Assembly: GCA_018711545.1 (NCBI GenBank)
Contig: DVIC01000032.1
Coordinates: 1 to 39,210, forward strand
Source: Fimenecus stercoravium
Lineage (GTDB): Bacteria; Bacillota; Clostridia; Oscillospirales; Acutalibacteraceae
DNA length: 39,210 bases
Direction of reading: 5' to 3'
Below the pieces are notes generated by a model. It ran no database searches. It was not told the DNA's origin and worked only from the letters and a program-made list of their open reading frames with translations. Shown here piece after piece: positions 38,972 to 39,210 of the stretch (position 1 is its first letter; each line of letters begins with the position of its first letter). The translations under genes and the position numbers were made by a program.

Positions 38972-39210
38972 GTAAACGGAAAAATAAATTCGGTTATTTG
39001 AGAAAAAATTTTTTGTGAAAAATGCTAAACAAGCGGCTGCTGCGATATACTGTAAAAGTATGCCGCAGCCGTACGCGCTTCAACGCATACAAAATAGGAA
39101 AAGCCCCGGCTGTAACCGGGGCTTTCCCTATTGAGGGGTTGCTTGAGGAGGGGGTATAAATACTCAGTCGAAAGGGTTGCGGCACCCTCTCTGTCGAGTA
39201 CAGCTATAGC
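38972..39210. other. Intergenic end of the window with hairpins
   Basis: No gene can be supported. 39040-39079 holds an imperfect long hairpin (CGGCTGC with GCAGCCG). 39097-39128 holds a strong hairpin, AAAGCCCCGG with CCGGGGCTTT, probably a terminator for a gene outside the window. The last 80 bases have an imperfect palindrome around AGGGT and ACCCT. Confidence 0.5.
39097..39128. terminator. Terminator-like hairpin near the window end
   Basis: GGAAAAGCCCCGG pairs with CCGGGGCTTTCC around a short loop, with A- and T-rich edges on both sides. Confidence 0.65.

Noticed and set aside
38994..39185. 63-codon minus-strand frame at the window end
   Set aside because: It passes through two hairpins, including a terminator-like one, and has no start signals.

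Overview
The window looks like a chromosomal segment of a fairly GC-rich member of the Clostridia, most likely an Oscillospiraceae/Ruminococcaceae-type gut anaerobe. The signs are near-consensus sigma-A promoters, strong AGGAGG-type ribosome binding sites, an HPr with the regulatory Ser46, an agr-type cyclic peptide system, a DUF3048 lipoprotein and a second EF-G-like GTPase. The assignment rests on gene content and style, not on a marker gene; there are no rRNA or tRNA genes in the window.

Layout. 1-490: two tandem copies of a ~237-bp palindrome-rich non-coding repeat, closed by a terminator. 605-6279: a complete fructose PTS operon (fruR-fruK-fruA-ptsH-ptsI) carrying its own HPr and Enzyme I. 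6384-7425: an exported metallophosphoesterase. 7580-10798: an agr-like quorum-sensing locus in the order regulator, kinase, AgrB, AgrD, with two near-identical promoters, followed by a convergent 40-aa gene under a consensus promoter. 11494-12528: class II fructose-bisphosphate aldolase. 12741-14298: a structured leader and murA.

14361-27279 (minus strand) is one closely spaced run of ten genes behind a perfect sigma-A promoter: ATP-grasp ligase, Asp/Glu racemase, asparagine synthetase, cyclase, FAD oxidoreductase, a small Cys protein, a GlmU-like protein with a degenerate N-terminal domain, pth, mfd and glycerate kinase. 27316-29314 (minus): nudix-maf-patatin. 29394-30293 (plus): an M14-like carboxypeptidase that has lost zinc ligands.

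30298-33733 (minus) is the most striking part: murL-murD followed, 10 bases later, by a gene for an exported protein whose mature N-terminus is a ubiquitin domain, about 69% identical to human ubiquitin over 70 residues by hand alignment. Its signal peptide is out of frame by one base in a run of A residues. 33780-36361: a hairpin-rich leader and an EF-G-like GTPase. 36333-37475: a DUF3048 lipoprotein. 37563-38971 (minus): glutamate dehydrogenase. The last ~240 bases hold hairpins but no gene I can support.

Themes. Cell-wall precursor synthesis recurs (MurA, MurD, MurL, GlmU-like, a likely D-Asp bridge cassette), together with glutamate supply (GDH) and sugar uptake and glycolysis (fru PTS, aldolase). 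The wall genes suggest two non-standard features: D-Glu made by epimerising the L-Glu of a nucleotide precursor (MurL), and a D-Asp or D-Asn interpeptide bridge. The ubiquitin-like protein and the cyclic peptide system are candidates for communication with the host and with neighbouring cells.
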